Shown here piece after piece: positions 9,272 through 18,653 of a DNA stretch of 64,000 bases. Origin of the DNA: Qipengyuania sp. HL-TH1. GTDB lineage: Bacteria; Pseudomonadota; Alphaproteobacteria; Sphingomonadales; Sphingomonadaceae. A model generated the notes under the pieces. It was not told the DNA's origin. It did not search any database and was given only the letters and a program-made list of their open reading frames with translations. The stretch is taken from contig NZ_CP142675.1 in assembly GCF_036365825.1 (NCBI RefSeq), forward strand, positions 2,488,501 through 2,552,500. Direction: 5' to 3'. Both the position numbers and the translations under genes were made by a program. The stretch's first letter is position 1. Each line of letters begins with the position of its first letter.

Positions 9272-12106
9272 ATGGCTGAAACACCGCATCTCTACCTCGT
9301 CGATGGCTCGGCCTATATCTTCCGTGCCTATCATCGCCTCCCCCCGCTGACCGACCCCGAAGGGACACCGGTGGGCGCGGTCTATGGCTATACCACCATG
9401 CTGTGGAAGCTGGCCGACGATCTGCACAAGGCCGATGGGCCGACGCATCTGGCAGTGATTCTCGACAAGTCGAGCCGCAGCTTCCGCAACGAGATCTACG
9501 ACAAGTACAAGGCCAACCGGCCCCCGCCGCCGGAGGATCTGGTGCCCCAGTTCCCGCTGATCCGCGACGCCACCCGCGCCTTCAGCCTGCCGTGCATCGA
9601 GGAACCCGATGTCGAGGCGGACGACATGATCGCATCCTACGCACGCGAAGCGCAGCGGCAGGGGTGGAACGTCACGATCGTCTCCTCCGACAAGGATCTT
9701 ATGCAGCTTGTCGGCGAGCAGGACGGCGCGCGGATCGACATGCTCGACACGATGAAGAACGCGCGCATCTATATCGAGGAGGTCGAGGAGAAATTCGGCG
9801 TCCCGCCCGAAAAGGTCGGCGATGTCCTCGCGCTGATGGGCGATTCGGTCGACAACATCCCCGGCATCTTCGGCGTCGGGCCCAAGACAGCCAGCCGCCT
9901 GATCGCCGAACATGGCGGACTGACCGCCGCGCTCGATGCGGCAGAGGGCATGAAGAAAAGCAAGCTCAAGGAACGCCTGCTCGAATATCGCGCCGATGCC
10001 GAGCTCAGCCGCGTGCTGGTGACGCTGCGCGAGGATTGCGGCCTGCCCGTGTCGCTCGACGACATGAAGCTCGACCAGGTCCCCAGCGAACCGCTCGCCG
10101 CCTTCCTCGGCAAGCATGGCTTCTCCAGCCTGCTCAAACGGCTCGAGGCAGGCAATGGCAGCCCCTCGCGCACCACCGATCTCGACCCGGCGAAGCGCGA
10201 CACGGCCGGTGCGCCCGCCAATGCGGCGGGCAATCGCCAGCCGCTGCCCGATTTTCCCGCGGTCGATCGCAGCACCTATGAATGCGTCCAGACGCTCGAC
10301 CGGCTCGAGGCGTGGGCCGAACGCGCGCAGGCCGCACGGCTGGTCGCGGTCGATACCGAAACCAGCTCGCTCGATTGCATGCAGTGCGATTTGGTCGGCA
10401 TCAGCCTGGCGCTGGGCGCCAATGATGCCTGCTATATCCCGCTCGGTCATGGCGGCAGCGACATGTTTGCCGAGAAGCCGGTGCAGATCGACAAGGCTGC
10501 CGCGCTGAAGGCGCTCGCACCGCTGCTGGCAAATGATGCCGTGCTCAAGGTGTTCCACAACGGCAAATACGATCTCAACGTACTCGCGCGCAACGGCGTG
10601 GCGGTATCGCCGGTCGACGATACGATGATCATCAGCTTCGATCTCGATGCCGGGCGCCAGCTCGACGGGATCGGCGGCGGTCACGGGATGGACGAACTGG
10701 CCGAACGCCATCTCGGCCATACCTGCCTCACCTTCAAGGAATTGTGCGGCACCGGGCGCAAGGCGATCCCCTTTGGCGAAGTGCCGCTCGACAAGGCCAC
10801 CGAATATGCCGCCGAGGATGCCGATGTCACCTGGCGGCTCTACCAGCAGCTGAAACCACGGCTCGCGACCGAAGGCGGGACGAAGATCTACGAGCGGGTC
10901 GACCGCCCGCTGGTCCCGGTGGTGGCGCAGATGGAACGGCACGGGATCAAGGTCGACCGCGCGCGGCTGGCCAGATTGTCCGAGGAATTCGCCGGCGAAA
11001 CCGCCCGGCTGGAGAAGGAAATCCACGCGATTGCGGGGACCGAATTCACCGTCGGCAGCCCCAAGCAATTGGGCGAAGTGCTGTTCGTCACGCTCGGCTA
11101 CAAGGGCGGCAAGAAGGGCAAGAGCGGACAGTATTCGACCGACCAGAGCGTGCTCGAACGCCTGTCGGGCGAAGGCGCGCCGATTGCGGCCAAAATACTC
11201 GAATGGCGCCAGCTCGCCAAGCTCAAGAGCACTTATACCGATGCGCTGCAGGAAGCGATCAACCCGCAGACGGGCCGCGTGCATACCAGCTACAGCCTGG
11301 TCGGCGCGCAGACCGGGCGGCTGAGCTCGACCGATCCCAACCTGCAGAACATCCCGATCCGCACCGAGATTGGCCGCCAGATCCGCGAGGCCTTCGTGGC
11401 CGAGGAGGGCCATGTCCTGCTCGCCGCCGATTACAGCCAGATCGAGCTGCGGCTGGCGGCGCATATGGCCGACGTGCCGAGTTTGAAGGAAGCCTTCGCG
11501 CAGGGCGAGGACATCCACGCGCGCACCGCAATCGAGATGTTCGGCGAGGTCAATCGTGACACCCGCGGACGCGCCAAGACGATCAATTTCGCCATCCTCT
11601 ACGGCATCTCGCGCTGGGGCCTGGGCGGACGGCTTGGGGTCGAGGCGGATGAGGCGCAGGCGATGATCGACACCTATTTCCAGCGCTTTCCCGGCATCCA
11701 GAAATATATCGTCCGTACGCTCGAGGAAGTCCGCGAACGCGGCTATTCGGAAACGCTCTTCGGGCGCAAGACCTGGTTCCCGCGGATCGGTTCGAAGAAC
11801 CAGGCCGAACGGCAGGGCAGCGAGCGCGCGGCGATCAATGCGCCGATCCAGGGGACCAGCGCCGACATCATCAAGCGCGCGATGGTCCGCATGATGCCCG
11901 CCCTGCAGGAAGCCGGGCTGGGCCATGTCCGCATGCTGCTGCAGGTGCATGACGAACTGGTGTTCGAATTGCCCGAAGCCGATGTCGCCGCCGCCTCTGC
12001 GGTTATCGAGCGGGTCATGGCGGGCGCCGCCGAACCTGCGGTGTCGCTCGATGTGCCGCTGGGTGTCGATATCGGCACCGGCACCAGTTGGGGAGCGGCA
12101 CACTGA
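9272..12106 (+). CDS. polA: DNA polymerase I
   Basis: 944 residues with all three classical domains. The 5'-3' exonuclease domain covers about 1-290 (YLVDGSAYIFRAYH, VEADDMIASYA, SSDKDLMQL, GDSVDNIPGIFGVGPKTA). The 3'-5' proofreading domain covers about 330-540 and keeps the catalytic acids of motif Exo I (Asp361, Glu363 in VDTETS) and the YAAEDADVTWRLY motif. The polymerase domain has motif A ADYSQIELR (Asp720), motif B RGRAKTINFAILYGIS and motif C VHDELVFE (Asp894). It repairs gaps and removes Okazaki primers. The ATG at 9272 is chosen because the family motif begins nine residues later; there is no obvious ribosome-binding site. The histidine kinase gene begins inside its 3' end. Confidence 0.97.
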   Translation: MAETPHLYLVDGSAYIFRAYHRLPPLTDPEGTPVGAVYGYTTMLWKLADDLHKADGPTHLAVILDKSSRSFRNEIYDKYKANRPPPPEDLVPQFPLIRDATRAFSLPCIEEPDVEADDMIASYAREAQRQGWNVTIVSSDKDLMQLVGEQDGARIDMLDTMKNARIYIEEVEEKFGVPPEKVGDVLALMGDSVDNIPGIFGVGPKTASRLIAEHGGLTAALDAAEGMKKSKLKERLLEYRADAELSRVLVTLREDCGLPVSLDDMKLDQVPSEPLAAFLGKHGFSSLLKRLEAGNGSPSRTTDLDPAKRDTAGAPANAAGNRQPLPDFPAVDRSTYECVQTLDRLEAWAERAQAARLVAVDTETSSLDCMQCDLVGISLALGANDACYIPLGHGGSDMFAEKPVQIDKAAALKALAPLLANDAVLKVFHNGKYDLNVLARNGVAVSPVDDTMIISFDLDAGRQLDGIGGGHGMDELAERHLGHTCLTFKELCGTGRKAIPFGEVPLDKATEYAAEDADVTWRLYQQLKPRLATEGGTKIYERVDRPLVPVVAQMERHGIKVDRARLARLSEEFAGETARLEKEIHAIAGTEFTVGSPKQLGEVLFVTLGYKGGKKGKSGQYSTDQSVLERLSGEGAPIAAKILEWRQLAKLKSTYTDALQEAINPQTGRVHTSYSLVGAQTGRLSSTDPNLQNIPIRTEIGRQIREAFVAEEGHVLLAADYSQIELRLAAHMADVPSLKEAFAQGEDIHARTAIEMFGEVNRDTRGRAKTINFAILYGISRWGLGGRLGVEADEAQAMIDTYFQRFPGIQKYIVRTLEEVRERGYSETLFGRKTWFPRIGSKNQAERQGSERAAINAPIQGTSADIIKRAMVRMMPALQEAGLGHVRMLLQVHDELVFELPEADVAAASAVIERVMAGAAEPAVSLDVPLGVDIGTGTSWGAAH

Positions 12107-13383
12107 CCGAGATCGAGGAATTCGTCGCGCGCACGCGCGATCCGCGCTGGATGAATGTCGCGCTGCTCGGCGTCATTGCCGCGGCAATGTTCGCGACCCT
12201 GTTCCTGGTCTACCAGACGGTCGAGTCCGAACGCGCCCAGCGCGAACAGGTCCGCCGCACCGTCGAGGTGCTCGAGGAACTGCGCCAGGTGAACCGCTCG
12301 GTGCTGAGCGGCGAGACCGGCCAGCGCGGTTACCTGATCACGCTCGATCGCCGCTATCTCGCCCCCTACCAGGCTGGCAGGGAACAGATCGATCCGGCGC
12401 TCGACCGCATTCGCACGCTGATCGGCGAGGAAGCGACTGCGCGCCAGATCGAGCTGATCGACCAGATCGACGCGCTTGCCCGCGCCAAGTTCGACGAGAT
12501 GGCCGAGAGTGTTGAACTGCTCGAAGACGGTCGGCTGCTCGATGCGCGCCGTGCAGTGCTGACCGACGAAGGCATTGAATCGATGGAACGGCTCGTCCGC
12601 GCGATTGCCGAGATGGAGGACATCGAGAACGAGATTCTCGCCGATCACAGCGCCGAGGCCGCACGGTCCGAAGCCCGCGTGTTGCCGCTGCTCGGCGCTC
12701 TGCTGGTCTTGCTGGTGCTCGCCATGTTCGCCGGGACGCGGCTCGTCGGGCGTGCGGCACGCGCCGAGGCCGAGGCGGCGCAGGCGGCCATCGTCAGCGA
12801 AGCGCGCGACCGCGCCGACCTGCTGGCGCGCGAACTCAATCACCGGGTGAAGAACCTCTTCGCGGTGATCCTCGCGATCGTGCAGATGAGCGCACGCGAC
12901 AAGCCCGAAGCCAAGGAAGTGACCGACAGCATCGCGCAGCGCATCCGCGCCCTGCTGACCGCGCATGAGGTGAGCCAGGGCGAGCTTGAGCGTCCCGTCG
13001 CCTCGCTCCGCGCGCTGGTCGAGACCTCGCTCGCGCCCTATCGGTCGAGCAAGCATCCGGCACAGATCGACGGGCCCGAAATCCTGCTGCCCGCCAAGCA
13101 GGTCACCCCGCTCGGCCTCGTGCTGCACGAACTCACCACCAATGCAGTCAAATATGGCGCGTGGAAAAACGAGGGCACGGTGCATGTCAGCTGGACCCAG
13201 CAGGATGGCACTGTCATCCTGAGCTGGCGCGAAAGCGGGGCTGAACTGACGGAGATGCCCGAACGCAAGGGCTTCGGCAGTCTGCTGATGACCAGCGCGG
13301 CGCGCCAGTTCGGTGGCACGTTCGACCGCAGCTTTGCAGACGACGGTCTGCAGGTCACGATCGAGCTTCCCACCGACGACTAG
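12088..13383 (+). CDS. CHASE3-HWE sensor histidine kinase
   Basis: About 430 residues. A transmembrane segment (about 23-42) is followed by a periplasmic CHASE3-like helical sensor (SGETGQRGYLIT at about 74-85), a second membrane segment (about 191-212), a short coiled coil and a HWE-type kinase core. The phosphorylated His is in LARELNHRVKNLFAVI; the ATPase part has HELTTNAVKYGAW and ERKGFGSLL. HWE kinases often feed general-stress (PhyR/EcfG) circuits in alphaproteobacteria, but no response regulator is adjacent. The start is uncertain: TTG at 12088 overlaps polA by 19 bases, a CTG at 12103 has GGGAG upstream, and the first ATG is at 12151 just inside the first membrane helix. Confidence 0.85.
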   Translation: MGSGTLTEIEEFVARTRDPRWMNVALLGVIAAAMFATLFLVYQTVESERAQREQVRRTVEVLEELRQVNRSVLSGETGQRGYLITLDRRYLAPYQAGREQIDPALDRIRTLIGEEATARQIELIDQIDALARAKFDEMAESVELLEDGRLLDARRAVLTDEGIESMERLVRAIAEMEDIENEILADHSAEAARSEARVLPLLGALLVLLVLAMFAGTRLVGRAARAEAEAAQAAIVSEARDRADLLARELNHRVKNLFAVILAIVQMSARDKPEAKEVTDSIAQRIRALLTAHEVSQGELERPVASLRALVETSLAPYRSSKHPAQIDGPEILLPAKQVTPLGLVLHELTTNAVKYGAWKNEGTVHVSWTQQDGTVILSWRESGAELTEMPERKGFGSLLMTSAARQFGGTFDRSFADDGLQVTIELPTDD

Positions 13384-13421
13384 CTTGCGTTAACCCGCCT
13401 GCACCCATACTCCCGCCGCAG

Positions 13422-14504
13422 ATGCTCGAACGCTACGATCCGCGCAATTGGCCCATTTCCTACGACGGCCTGATTCACACGCTTATCGTGCTGGGCGGGG
13501 CGGTCGTGGTCGCGTTGATCGCGCATTGGATCATCTTCGCCATCCTGCGCCGCCTGGCGCGCGCTTCGGAAAGCACGCTCGACGACGTGGTGGTCGAAGC
13601 GGTGCGCAGGCCTCTGCGCTGGGCCGCGATTGCCTTCGCGATTACCGCCGCCGCGGAAAACGATGCGCTGGTCGGACGCGGCTGGGACCTGTTCGCCAAA
13701 TTCCTCACCCCGGCAGTGATCGGCTGGGTCACCTATGCGGTCGTGCGCGGCCTGGCACGCGGGTATGAAGCGCAGATCGGGGAAGCCGACGACCCGGTGG
13801 CGCAACGCGGACGATTGACCCGGATCGCGATCCTGTCGCGCACGGTGAAGGTGGGGATCATCATCATCACCGTCTCGCTGATCATGCTCAACATCCCCGG
13901 CGTGCGCGATGTCGGGACGACCATGCTCGCTTCGGCGGGCCTTGCCGCGCTCGCGGTCGGTGCCGCCGCCCAGCCCGCGCTGAAATCGCTGATCGCGGGC
14001 CTGCAGATGGCGACCACCCAGCCGCTGCGGATCGGTGATCTGGTCAAGGTCGATGATCAGGCGGGGCGGGTGGAGGAAATCCGCATGAGCTTTGTCACCG
14101 TGCGGACCTGGGACGAGCGGGTGCTGGTGGTGCCGACCATGCGCTTCCTCGACGAGAGTTTCGAGAACTGGTCGCGGGTCGACGAGAAGCTGACCGGCCC
14201 GGTCATGCTCAATCTCGACCCGATCGCCGATATCGAGCCGATCCGCGCCGAATTCGAGCGTTACGTCCAGGCCCACCCGTTGTGGGACGGGCGCAACCTC
14301 CAATTGCTGATGACCGAAGCGCACCCCGAAAGCGTCGAGCTGCGCCTGTCGATGAGCGCGGAGACGATCGGCGATCTGTGGACGCTGCGCTGCGCGGTGC
14401 GCGAACACATGCTGGGCTGGCTGAAGACCAACCAGCCCGAGGCATTGATCCGCCACCGGCTCGAGGTGGAGGCCGCCAACGCGCGCGCCGCAGACGGCGG
14501 CTAG
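13422..14504 (+). CDS. Small-conductance mechanosensitive channel (MscS family)
   Basis: 360 residues. Membrane helices are near 17-42, 65-85 (weaker), 95-112 and 133-152; the pore-lining TM3 equivalent is the Gly/Ala-rich segment VGTTMLASAGLAALAVGAAAQPALKSLIAG at about 166-195, followed by the beta domain (PLRIGDLVKVDDQAGRVEEI) and a C-terminal alpha/beta part. MscS channels open under membrane tension and release solutes during hypo-osmotic shock. It sits 38 bases after the kinase gene with a GTTAACC sequence between them. Its stop overlaps the stop of the convergent CDC48-type gene: the palindrome CTAG at 14501-14504 provides TAG on both strands. Confidence 0.93.
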   Translation: MLERYDPRNWPISYDGLIHTLIVLGGAVVVALIAHWIIFAILRRLARASESTLDDVVVEAVRRPLRWAAIAFAITAAAENDALVGRGWDLFAKFLTPAVIGWVTYAVVRGLARGYEAQIGEADDPVAQRGRLTRIAILSRTVKVGIIIITVSLIMLNIPGVRDVGTTMLASAGLAALAVGAAAQPALKSLIAGLQMATTQPLRIGDLVKVDDQAGRVEEIRMSFVTVRTWDERVLVVPTMRFLDESFENWSRVDEKLTGPVMLNLDPIADIEPIRAEFERYVQAHPLWDGRNLQLLMTEAHPESVELRLSMSAETIGDLWTLRCAVREHMLGWLKTNQPEALIRHRLEVEAANARAADGG

Positions 14505-16828
14505 CCTTCGGTTTCGGGCCCGTGCTTCGCGTCGCGGGTGCTTTCGACCATGCCGTCGTAGAGAAAGCCGATCGGGCGCACTTCGGCCGCACGCTTCTTC
14601 AGTTCGCCGCGCATCTTCTTGTACTCGGCTTCCATCTTCGAAGTGACCGTCGCGCGGCTATCCTTGAGCGCTTCGGTGAAGTCGACTCCCGCCACTTCCT
14701 GCACATCGCCGCCCGCGCGGTGGAGCGCGTTGAGACCCGCGCGGCGAACGACATCCTCGAGATCGGCGCCGGTGAAGCGCGCGGTCTTGCCCGCCACATC
14801 ACCCAGATCGACATCGTCGGCCAGCGGCATGTCCTGCGTATGGATGCCGAGGATCTGTTCGCGGCCCGGCCGGTCGGGCGTACCGACATAGACCAGTTCG
14901 TCGAAGCGACCCGGACGAAGCAGTGCGGGATCGACCAAAGTGGGGCGGTTGGTAGCGCCGATCACCACGACCGACTGCAATTCCTCCAGCCCGTCCATTT
15001 CGGCGAGGATCGTATTGACCACGCGTCCGGTAACCTGCGGTTCGCCCTGCCCCGACCCGCGTGCGGGAACGAGGCTGTCGATTTCGTCGATGAACAGGAC
15101 GCAGGGTGCCACCGCGCGCGCGCGCTTGAACATGCGCGCGATCTGCTGCTCGCTTTCGCCATACCATTTGGACAGCAGGTCCGAACTCTTCATCGAGATG
15201 AAATTGGCTTTGGCCTCGCGCGCCACCGCCTTGGCGAGCAGCGTCTTGCCGGTGCCCGGGGGGCCATAGAGCAGGAAGCCCTTGGCCGGGCGGATGCCGA
15301 GACGATGGAACGCCTCGGGATTCTTCATCGGCAGTTCGATGCCTTCCTTGAGCTTGCCGATGGCATCGCCGACGCCGCCGATGTCGGACCAGCCGACCTT
15401 GGGCATCTGGACCATGACTTCGCGCATGGCGGACGGCTGGATCCGCTTGAGCGCGGAAAGGAAGTCCTCGCGCCCGACGTAAAGCTCGTCGAGCACTTCG
15501 GGCGGAATGGTCCGCTCGTCGAGATCGATCTTGGGCATGATCCGCCGCACCGCGTCGATCGCCGCTTCGCGCGCCAGCGCCGCGATGTCGGCGCCGACGA
15601 AACCGTAGGTCGCCTTGGCCAGTTCATCGAGATCGACCTTGTCGCCCAGCGGCATGCCGCGGGTATGGATGCCGAGAATTTCGCGGCGGCCCTGTTCGTC
15701 GGGCACGCCGATCACGATTTCGCGGTCGAAACGGCCGGGGCGGCGCAATGCCTCGTCGATCGCGTCGGGGCGATTGGTCGCTGCGATCACCACCAAGTTC
15801 GAGCGCGCTTCGAGCCCGTCCATCAGCGTCAGCAGCTGCGCCACGAGGCGCTTTTCGGCTTCGCCGGGCACGCGGTCGCGCTTGGGGGCGATCGAATCGA
15901 TTTCGTCGATGAAGACGATCGCAGGGGCGGACTTACCCGCCTGTTCGAACACCTCGCGCAGCGCCTTCTCGCTCTCGCCATAGCCCGAGCCCATGATTTC
16001 GGGACCGTTGATGGTGAAGAAATTGGCGTCGCTTTCATTGGCGACCGCTTGCGCCAGGCGGGTCTTGCCGGTCCCCGGCGGGCCATGCAGCAACACGCCC
16101 TTGGGCGGGTCGACACCCAGCCGGGTGAACAGTTCGGGATAGCGCAGCGGCAGTTCGACCATCTCGCGCAGTTGCTGGATGGTATCCTCCATCCCGCCGA
16201 CATCGTCGTAATTCACCACCGCGCGGGCATCGCGCGGGGCTTCGAATTCGGCGCGCAGTTCGACCTCGGTATCCTCGTCGATATGGACGATGCCCTTGGG
16301 CGTGGTCGATACGACGCTGAGGCGGATCTGGGTCAGCGCATAAGCGGGGGCATTGAACATGCGGCGCACTTCGGGCGGCATGTTCTGCACCGGCTGCTGC
16401 CCGGTGGTGGCGACCAGATCGCCCGCGACCAGCGGCTTGCGGAAGAAATTGCGCTTGAGCGCCTGCGCCGGGCCCTGCAGGCGCATTTCGCGCTGCGCGG
16501 GGGCGAAGACGACGCGCGTCGCGGGGCGCGATTGGCCTACTGCGATCTTTACATGTTCGCCCGAACCGACCTCGGCATTGCCGCGCTGCAGCCCGTCGAG
16601 CCGCACCACGTCGAGGCTCTGGTCCTCGTCATAGGCGGCCATGGCAATCGCCGCGGTGGCACGCTTGCCGGTTATCTCGACCACATCGCCTTCGGTAATG
16701 CCAAGCGTCTGGAAGGCCGAGCGCGGCATGCGCGCGATGCCTTGCCCGCTTTCGTCCTGGCGCGCCGCTGCAACCTGCAGTCTGACGGTGGTTTCTTCTG
16801 CTGCTGTTGAAGCGTCCGCGTCGGGCAT
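14501..16828 (-). CDS. CDC48/VCP-like AAA ATPase
   Basis: 775 residues with the full CDC48 layout. The N-domain (double-psi barrel plus second half, about 1-190) has LQVAAARQDESGQGIARM. D1 has GPPGTGKTRLAQA (Walker A), VFIDEIDSIAPKR (Walker B) and an RPGRFDREI arginine-finger region. D2 has GPPGTGKTLLAKA, LFIDEIDSLVPAR and RPGRFDELV. Such hexameric unfoldases are universal in eukaryotes and archaea but patchy in bacteria; in sphingomonads a copy is often present. Substrates are unknown. ATG at 16828 is preferred; a GTG 14 codons upstream (16870) is possible. It is convergent with the MscS gene with no terminator between them. Confidence 0.93.
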   Translation of the reverse strand: MPDADASTAAEETTVRLQVAAARQDESGQGIARMPRSAFQTLGITEGDVVEITGKRATAAIAMAAYDEDQSLDVVRLDGLQRGNAEVGSGEHVKIAVGQSRPATRVVFAPAQREMRLQGPAQALKRNFFRKPLVAGDLVATTGQQPVQNMPPEVRRMFNAPAYALTQIRLSVVSTTPKGIVHIDEDTEVELRAEFEAPRDARAVVNYDDVGGMEDTIQQLREMVELPLRYPELFTRLGVDPPKGVLLHGPPGTGKTRLAQAVANESDANFFTINGPEIMGSGYGESEKALREVFEQAGKSAPAIVFIDEIDSIAPKRDRVPGEAEKRLVAQLLTLMDGLEARSNLVVIAATNRPDAIDEALRRPGRFDREIVIGVPDEQGRREILGIHTRGMPLGDKVDLDELAKATYGFVGADIAALAREAAIDAVRRIMPKIDLDERTIPPEVLDELYVGREDFLSALKRIQPSAMREVMVQMPKVGWSDIGGVGDAIGKLKEGIELPMKNPEAFHRLGIRPAKGFLLYGPPGTGKTLLAKAVAREAKANFISMKSSDLLSKWYGESEQQIARMFKRARAVAPCVLFIDEIDSLVPARGSGQGEPQVTGRVVNTILAEMDGLEELQSVVVIGATNRPTLVDPALLRPGRFDELVYVGTPDRPGREQILGIHTQDMPLADDVDLGDVAGKTARFTGADLEDVVRRAGLNALHRAGGDVQEVAGVDFTEALKDSRATVTSKMEAEYKKMRGELKKRAAEVRPIGFLYDGMVESTRDAKHGPETEG

Positions 16829-17230
16829 CTGGGTGGGGCTCCGCTTACCTGTGGTCTGGTGAGGCCCCACTTGGGGACCGGTTGCCGCCGATGCAATGCA
16901 CGAGCGCGGGCAGCGGGTCTGCCGCAGACAGAAAAAAGCCCGGCTGGCGAACCAACCGGGCTTGGAAGTCTTGGGAGAGGATGCCTAAAAGGCACGAGGA
17001 GATATGCGCGGCATCCGGATATTGTGCAAGTGCGAAAAGAACAAGTTTTGTTGCATGAACCGCAACATATGAGGTTCCAGATATCGTAAACCCTTGATTT
17101 ACCGTCGCTCGGAAGTGCGCGTGCTTCACATTTTTCATATTGCGCCGCACAATCGCACTGCCGATCGCGGCGCACGCAGCGAGGTGACAGCCCCTCTTCG
17201 GCGGATTAGGCAGGACGCGAGGAGAATGCC
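16829..17230. other. 402-base intergenic region between divergent genes
   Basis: This region separates the CDC48-type gene (-) from the NTF2-like gene (+). It holds the candidate small RNA (16931-17016, -) and must hold promoters for both flanking genes. No convincing protein-coding frame is seen; short open frames on both strands lack ribosome-binding sites and codon bias. Confidence 0.6.
16931..17016 (-). ncRNA. Candidate trans-acting small RNA with anti-Shine-Dalgarno loop
   Basis: On the - strand, a 7-bp stem (17010-17016 pairing with 16979-16985) closes a 24-base loop that exposes CTCCTC (17001-16996), complementary to a ribosome-binding site. A C/U-rich linker with a second TCCTCTCC stretch follows. 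Then comes a strong intrinsic terminator: an 11-bp stem with one G-U pair (16963-16952 with 16947-16937), a UUCG tetraloop and a run of T. No gene on this strand lies upstream that would need the terminator. A weak promoter (CTTGTT, then AATATC about 16 bases on) would start transcription near 17016. The layout matches alphaproteobacterial CUCCUC-loop sRNAs (the alpha-r14/suhB sort); family membership is not established. Confidence 0.55.
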
Positions 17231-17674
17231 ATGTCTGACACCGCCGCCGCGATCGAGCAGCTGGTCACCGATGCTTATGCAGTCATCTCCGGTCCCGCTG
17301 GTGCGGAACGTGACTGGGCGGCGATGCGCGCACTGTACTGGCCCGAAGCGCGGATGACCGCGCTGCGCCCAACCGGCAGCGAAAGCTGTACGATCGACGA
17401 ATATATCGCCGGCAAGCGCGCCTTTCTCACCGATAACGGCTTTGGCGAGACCGCGCTGGTCAACCGCGTGGAGGTTTATGGCGACATCGGCCATGCATGG
17501 TCATCCTATGATGGCGCATGGACCGAAGCGGACGGCACCACGGGGGCGACTCGCGGCATCAACTCGTTCCAGGTAAGGCGCGACCAAACCGGACGCTGCC
17601 GAATCCATTCGCTGCTCTGGCTGGTCGAAACGCCCGCCTGCCCCCTTCCCGCCGATATGGAGACCCGCCGATGA
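17231..17674 (+). CDS. SnoaL/NTF2-like protein
   Basis: 147 residues with the length and pattern of a cone-shaped NTF2-like (SnoaL or DUF4440) domain: a first helix AIEQLVTDAYAVISG, then DWAAMRALYWPEARMTALRP, a central helix TIDEYIAGKRAFL, and beta strands ending RCRIHSLLWLVET. No catalytic residues can be named. These small proteins act as ketosteroid-isomerase-like enzymes or as ligand-binding subunits. No signal peptide is seen, so it is likely cytoplasmic. ATG at 17231 follows a GAGGAGAAT site. The stop overlaps the start of the acid-phosphatase lipoprotein as ATGA (17671-17674), which implies coupled translation. Confidence 0.8.
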   Translation: MSDTAAAIEQLVTDAYAVISGPAGAERDWAAMRALYWPEARMTALRPTGSESCTIDEYIAGKRAFLTDNGFGETALVNRVEVYGDIGHAWSSYDGAWTEADGTTGATRGINSFQVRRDQTGRCRIHSLLWLVETPACPLPADMETRR

Positions 17675-18597
17675 CCCGCTTTTTCCTGCTTGCCGCCAGC
17701 ACCATTGCGCTTGCCGGTTGTGCAACCGTGGAGGCGGCCCCGATCGCCGCTGCTCCCGCTGCAGTCACGGGCGAGGACCAGCCCGCCCCCGATACGATGC
17801 GCTGGCTCTATGGTTCGGGCGAAGCTGCGGGGGCATCGATCCAGACATGGCGCCAGCTGGCCGATTACACCATCGCGGTGTCGCGCCAGCGCAGCGCGCC
17901 GCGTTCGGTGCCGCTAGGCCTGCCCGATGCGGCAGGCGGGATCGGCACGCCGTCATGTGTGGCCGAAGACGGGACGGCGAAGCCCTTTGCCGCGGTGTTC
18001 GATGTCGACGAGACCGTACTGCTCAACACCGGCTATGAATATTGGCAGGCGCTGACGGGCAAGGGTTTCGACCCGGACGAATGGAAACAATGGGCGGACG
18101 AGGGCGCAGGTATCGCCCCACCCGTCCCGGGTGCGGTCACCGGTCTCAGGCGGCTGCGCGAGGCGGGCATCACGGTGATCTTCAACACCAACCGCAATTC
18201 GGACACCGCGGCCGGAACGGTGGCCGCGCTCGAGGCGGCGGGCGCCGGGCCCGCGGTCCATCTCGAAACGCTCTATCTGCGCGGCGACGACGATATGGGC
18301 AGCCGGAAGGATGGCCGCCGCGCGATGATCGCCGAAACCTATTGCGTGATCGCCATGGCGGGCGACAATCTCGGCGACTTCGCCGACGTCTTCAATGCCG
18401 ACGAAAGCGCGATTGCCGCGCGCCGCGCGATGGTCGCCCGCGGTGAATATGCGCAGCTGTGGGGCAATGGCTGGTTCCTGATGCCGAACCCGGTCTACGG
18501 CGGCTGGCAGCACGGCAGCGTGGGCGAGGTCTTCCCGCCCGCCACCCGCTGGAAGCCCACGCCGGGCGCTGCGCCGGCAATCATGGAGCGCCAGTAA
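17671..18597 (+). CDS. Lipoprotein HAD acid phosphatase, 5'-nucleotidase e(P4)-like
   Basis: 308 residues. A lipoprotein signal ends with LAGC (Cys17), so the protein is membrane anchored, probably at the outer membrane. The HAD phosphatase core has the nucleophile/acid pair Asp111 and Asp113 in FDVDETVLLN, a TNRNSDTA motif (motif II, Thr) and GDNLGDFAD (motif IV). This is the pattern of class C acid phosphatases such as Haemophilus e(P4), which remove phosphate from nucleoside monophosphates or NMN so the nucleoside can be taken up. It overlaps the upstream NTF2-like gene by four bases. Exact substrate is not visible. Confidence 0.87.
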   Translation: MTRFFLLAASTIALAGCATVEAAPIAAAPAAVTGEDQPAPDTMRWLYGSGEAAGASIQTWRQLADYTIAVSRQRSAPRSVPLGLPDAAGGIGTPSCVAEDGTAKPFAAVFDVDETVLLNTGYEYWQALTGKGFDPDEWKQWADEGAGIAPPVPGAVTGLRRLREAGITVIFNTNRNSDTAAGTVAALEAAGAGPAVHLETLYLRGDDDMGSRKDGRRAMIAETYCVIAMAGDNLGDFADVFNADESAIAARRAMVARGEYAQLWGNGWFLMPNPVYGGWQHGSVGEVFPPATRWKPTPGAAPAIMERQ

Positions 18598-18653
18598 CGC
18601 GCGCTTGCGCCGGCGCGGCTTGCGGATAGGGTGGCCTGCGAGAGGAGACACCA

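Noticed and set aside
9257..12103. A 948-codon open frame antisense to polA
   Set aside because: It mirrors polA codon by codon, has no domain or ribosome-binding site, and long antisense frames are common in GC-rich DNA.
14282..16810. An 842-codon open frame antisense to the CDC48-type gene
   Set aside because: Shadow of a well-supported gene; composition rich in His, Arg and Asp without any recognised motif.
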